Below, piece after piece: positions 6,459 through 7,381 of a DNA stretch of 7,381 nucleotides. The translations under genes were made by a program, and so were the position numbers. Numbering within the stretch: the stretch's first letter is position 1; the number at the start of each line of letters is the position of its first letter. The notes beneath the pieces were generated by a model that was not told the origin of the DNA, did no database searches, and saw only the letters and a list, made by a program, of their open reading frames with translations. The stretch covers positions 1-7,381 of the forward strand of contig JAQCHG010000071.1 of assembly GCA_027619675.1 (NCBI GenBank). The letters are read 5' to 3'. Source of the DNA: Cyanobacteriota bacterium. GTDB taxonomy: Bacteria; Cyanobacteriota; Cyanobacteriia; Phormidesmidales; Phormidesmidaceae.

Positions 6459-6672
6459 ACGAGGCTGTCACCTAGCGGAGTTGCCCCTGAAGCCATGACT
6501 CTGCTTAGGAAACGGGCGATAGCTTGGCAGGTGGTGACCCATCGCTAGATCCCACAACCCTGGATCCCGCAGCATCAGCGCCCATGATCCAGAAGCGTGA
6601 GCCCTAGCTCTGGCAACTAACCCCAGCCTCCGTTAGAGGGTAGGGTTCGCCACTACATAAGTTCGTGGAGGC

Positions 6673-6843
6673 CGTCAGGCCTTCCCCTGGTGGCCCCCCC
6701 GGCATCGACTTCGCCCATCCCCATTCCCAGCACTCAGGGCGTGGCATTAATGATGGGTGAAAGCCTTGTTGGGCAATTACCACCGCGTCCGTCCCCGTTA
6801 TACGGCTAGGGGCTATGGCCGTTGTACAGCCAAAGGCCTGACG
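6673..6843 (+). ncRNA. Candidate structured RNA domain closed by an 11-bp inverted repeat
   Basis: CGTCAGGCCTT (6673-6683) is perfectly complementary to AAGGCCTGACG (6833-6843). Nested inside without crossing are TGGTGG (6688-6693) with CCACCG (6780-6785, one G-U); TTCGCCCATC (6710-6719) with GATGGGTGAA (6752-6761, one G-U), 10 pairs with a 32-base loop; and ACGGCTA (6802-6808) with TGGCCGT (6816-6822, one G-U). Together they draw a closed three-way-junction-like fold. A mobile palindromic element with 11-bp ends is the alternative, but no target duplication is seen. Pairing was done by hand, with no energy calculation. Confidence 0.3.
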
Positions 6844-6857
6844 TTAATTGATGGCAG

Positions 6858-6906
6858 CTCCTAGCGCAAGTGCCCATCCGTTTCTCCCTTGGGAACAGGT
6901 AAGGAG
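6858..6906 (+). promoter_or_regulatory. Shine-Dalgarno of the MBOAT gene with two possible anti-Shine-Dalgarno segments
   Basis: AAGGAG at 6901-6906 is a near-perfect ribosome binding site eight bases before the TTG at 6915. Two upstream stretches can pair with it: CTCCT (6858-6862) with AGGAG (6902-6906), and TCTCC (6883-6887) with GGAGA (6903-6907). The second competes with a small local hairpin TCC/GGA at 6885-6894. This would allow control of translation by alternative pairing, which is inferred from complementarity alone. The ribosome binding site itself is well supported. Confidence 0.4.
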
Positions 6907-6914
6907 ACAACGCT

Positions 6915-7381
6915 TTGAATTTTTCTGAATTTTCCTTCTGGTGGATTTTACTGCTGTTTTGCGTCCCGTTTTTTACGGTGCGGTTCATTGGGCAGTCTTT
7001 GAATCTTTGGCGACGCATCTTTGACACGGTGGGCATTGCGGTCCTGTCGATGCTGCTGTTTTTCAATGCCAGCCCCACCAGCTTCTTTGTCTTCGTCTTT
7101 CAAATCCTGTTTAACTACTGGATGGTGCGGTGGATGATTACCCGTCCACCCCAGCAATCGCGGTTGATTGCGACCGCCCTCATTGTGTTTGATGTGGCGG
7201 TGCTGGCCTACTTCAAATACCTCACCTTCTTTGTGGAGGAGATGTTGGGTATGGCTGTAGCGGTCCCAGACAATTGGCGATCGCAGTTTCCCCTCCCTGT
7301 CCTCGGCGGCATTCCCCCCGGTGTCTCCTTCTATACCTTCCAAATGGTGGCCTTTGTGGTGGACTCCTTCACCGCCCGCCG
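6915..7381 (+). CDS. MBOAT-family membrane acyltransferase (AlgI/DltB type), N-terminal part, cut by the window edge
   Basis: The first 155 residues of a multi-span membrane O-acyltransferase are present. It opens MNFSEFSFWWILLLF and shows hydrophobic spans at about 8-25, 39-51, 55-74, 84-100 and 137-150. The family segments are FQILFNYWMVRWM, YFKYLTFF (99-106) and GGIPPGVSFYTFQMV (131-145), the last matching the PxGISFYTFQ signature of AlgI-like proteins. The catalytic His lies beyond the window. The start is well fixed: an in-frame TAA at 6900-6902 excludes any upstream start, and TTG 6915 is the first start codon after it, eight bases behind AAGGAG. Such proteins move acyl groups from a donor, in DltB from a carrier protein, to an acceptor at the membrane. 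With FAAL and ACP genes upstream, an acyl-ACP donor is plausible. The 456-base gap leaves open whether it belongs to the same transcript. Confidence 0.9.
   Translation, partial: MNFSEFSFWWILLLFCVPFFTVRFIGQSLNLWRRIFDTVGIAVLSMLLFFNASPTSFFVFVFQILFNYWMVRWMITRPPQQSRLIATALIVFDVAVLAYFKYLTFFVEEMLGMAVAVPDNWRSQFPLPVLGGIPPGVSFYTFQMVAFVVDSFTAR

Larger units (their letters stand above)
6459..6914 (+). other. 456-base gene-free region rich in inverted repeats
   Basis: No coding frame of credible length or family resemblance exists here on either strand. The only short + frames give 17-19 residues with no ribosome binding site. The region holds several stems: CTGGATC (6560-6566) with GATCCAG (6586-6592); GAGC (6599-6602) with GCTC (6607-6610); AACCC (6619-6623) with GGGTT (6643-6647), enclosing CCTC (6627-6630) with GAGG (6636-6639). 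A nested set follows at 6673-6843. It may be the untranslated leader of the MBOAT gene or an independent RNA. I recognise no tRNA, tmRNA, RNase P or SRP RNA signature. Confidence 0.45.
1301..7284. repeat. HIP1 octamers GCGATCGC, seven copies
   Basis: Exact copies of the palindrome GCGATCGC occur at 1301-1308, 1756-1763, 2482-2489, 3946-3953, 4332-4339, 5712-5719 and 7277-7284. At roughly 60% GC about 0.2 copies would be expected by chance in 7.4 kb. This octamer is the highly iterated palindrome of many cyanobacterial genomes. All seven lie inside coding sequence. They serve mainly as a taxonomic marker. Confidence 0.9.

Noticed and set aside
6494..6547. Tiny + frame MTLLRKRAIAWQVVTHR after the ACP gene
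   Set aside because: Only 17 residues, no ribosome binding site and no resemblance to a known small protein.
6806..7343. Reverse-strand frames over the MBOAT start (90 and 131 residues)
   Set aside because: They are antisense to a well-supported MBOAT gene and have His/Arg/Gly/Glu-rich sequence of no known family.

Overview
The window looks like chromosomal DNA of a GC-rich cyanobacterium. Seven exact copies of the octamer GCGATCGC (the HIP1 repeat of many cyanobacterial genomes) are spread over about 6 kb. The gene content fits too: a long pentapeptide-repeat protein, a cyanobacterial-type TsaB, a stand-alone fatty acyl-AMP ligase and an AlgI/DltB-type MBOAT protein. A filamentous or Leptolyngbya-like high-GC lineage is plausible, but the sequence does not settle the genus. 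All genes found are on the + strand.

Layout. (1) Positions 2-64 hold the last codons of a gene entering from the left, possibly a WD40-type repeat protein. (2) 308-1222 encodes a pentapeptide-repeat protein of 54 unbroken repeats. It is followed after a single base by tsaB (1224-1904), a subunit of the tRNA t6A-modification machinery. (3) 1905-2322 is a gene-free stretch with a small terminator-like hairpin, a second strong hairpin and weak promoter-like boxes. (4) 2323-6458 carries three co-directional genes: a fatty acyl-AMP ligase (FAAL), a 600-residue acyl-CoA/acyl-ACP dehydrogenase and a 98-residue acyl carrier protein (ACP). (5) 6459-6914 has no gene but is rich in inverted repeats that can be hand-folded into a nested structure. 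(6) From 6915 to the right edge runs the start of an MBOAT membrane acyltransferase. It begins at a TTG codon behind a strong Shine-Dalgarno AAGGAG and continues past the window.

How the genes may work together (inference). FAAL would activate a free fatty acid as acyl-AMP and load it on the phosphopantetheine arm of the ACP. The dehydrogenase could introduce an alpha,beta double bond in the ACP-bound chain. The MBOAT protein could move the acyl group across or at the membrane to an acceptor. The plan 'adenylating ligase + carrier protein + MBOAT' parallels the DltA-DltC-DltB system that D-alanylates teichoic acids, here with a fatty acyl group and an extra oxidase. I do not recognise this cassette as a characterised system. 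The acceptor and product cannot be read from this window.

Points of special interest: the dehydrogenase has Asp where the family's catalytic Glu normally sits; the FAAL-dehydrogenase gap contains three hairpins in a row; the 456-base gap before the MBOAT gene looks like a structured leader with two possible anti-Shine-Dalgarno segments; and tsaB carries a Pro/Gly-rich insertion whose DNA is a nested palindrome.
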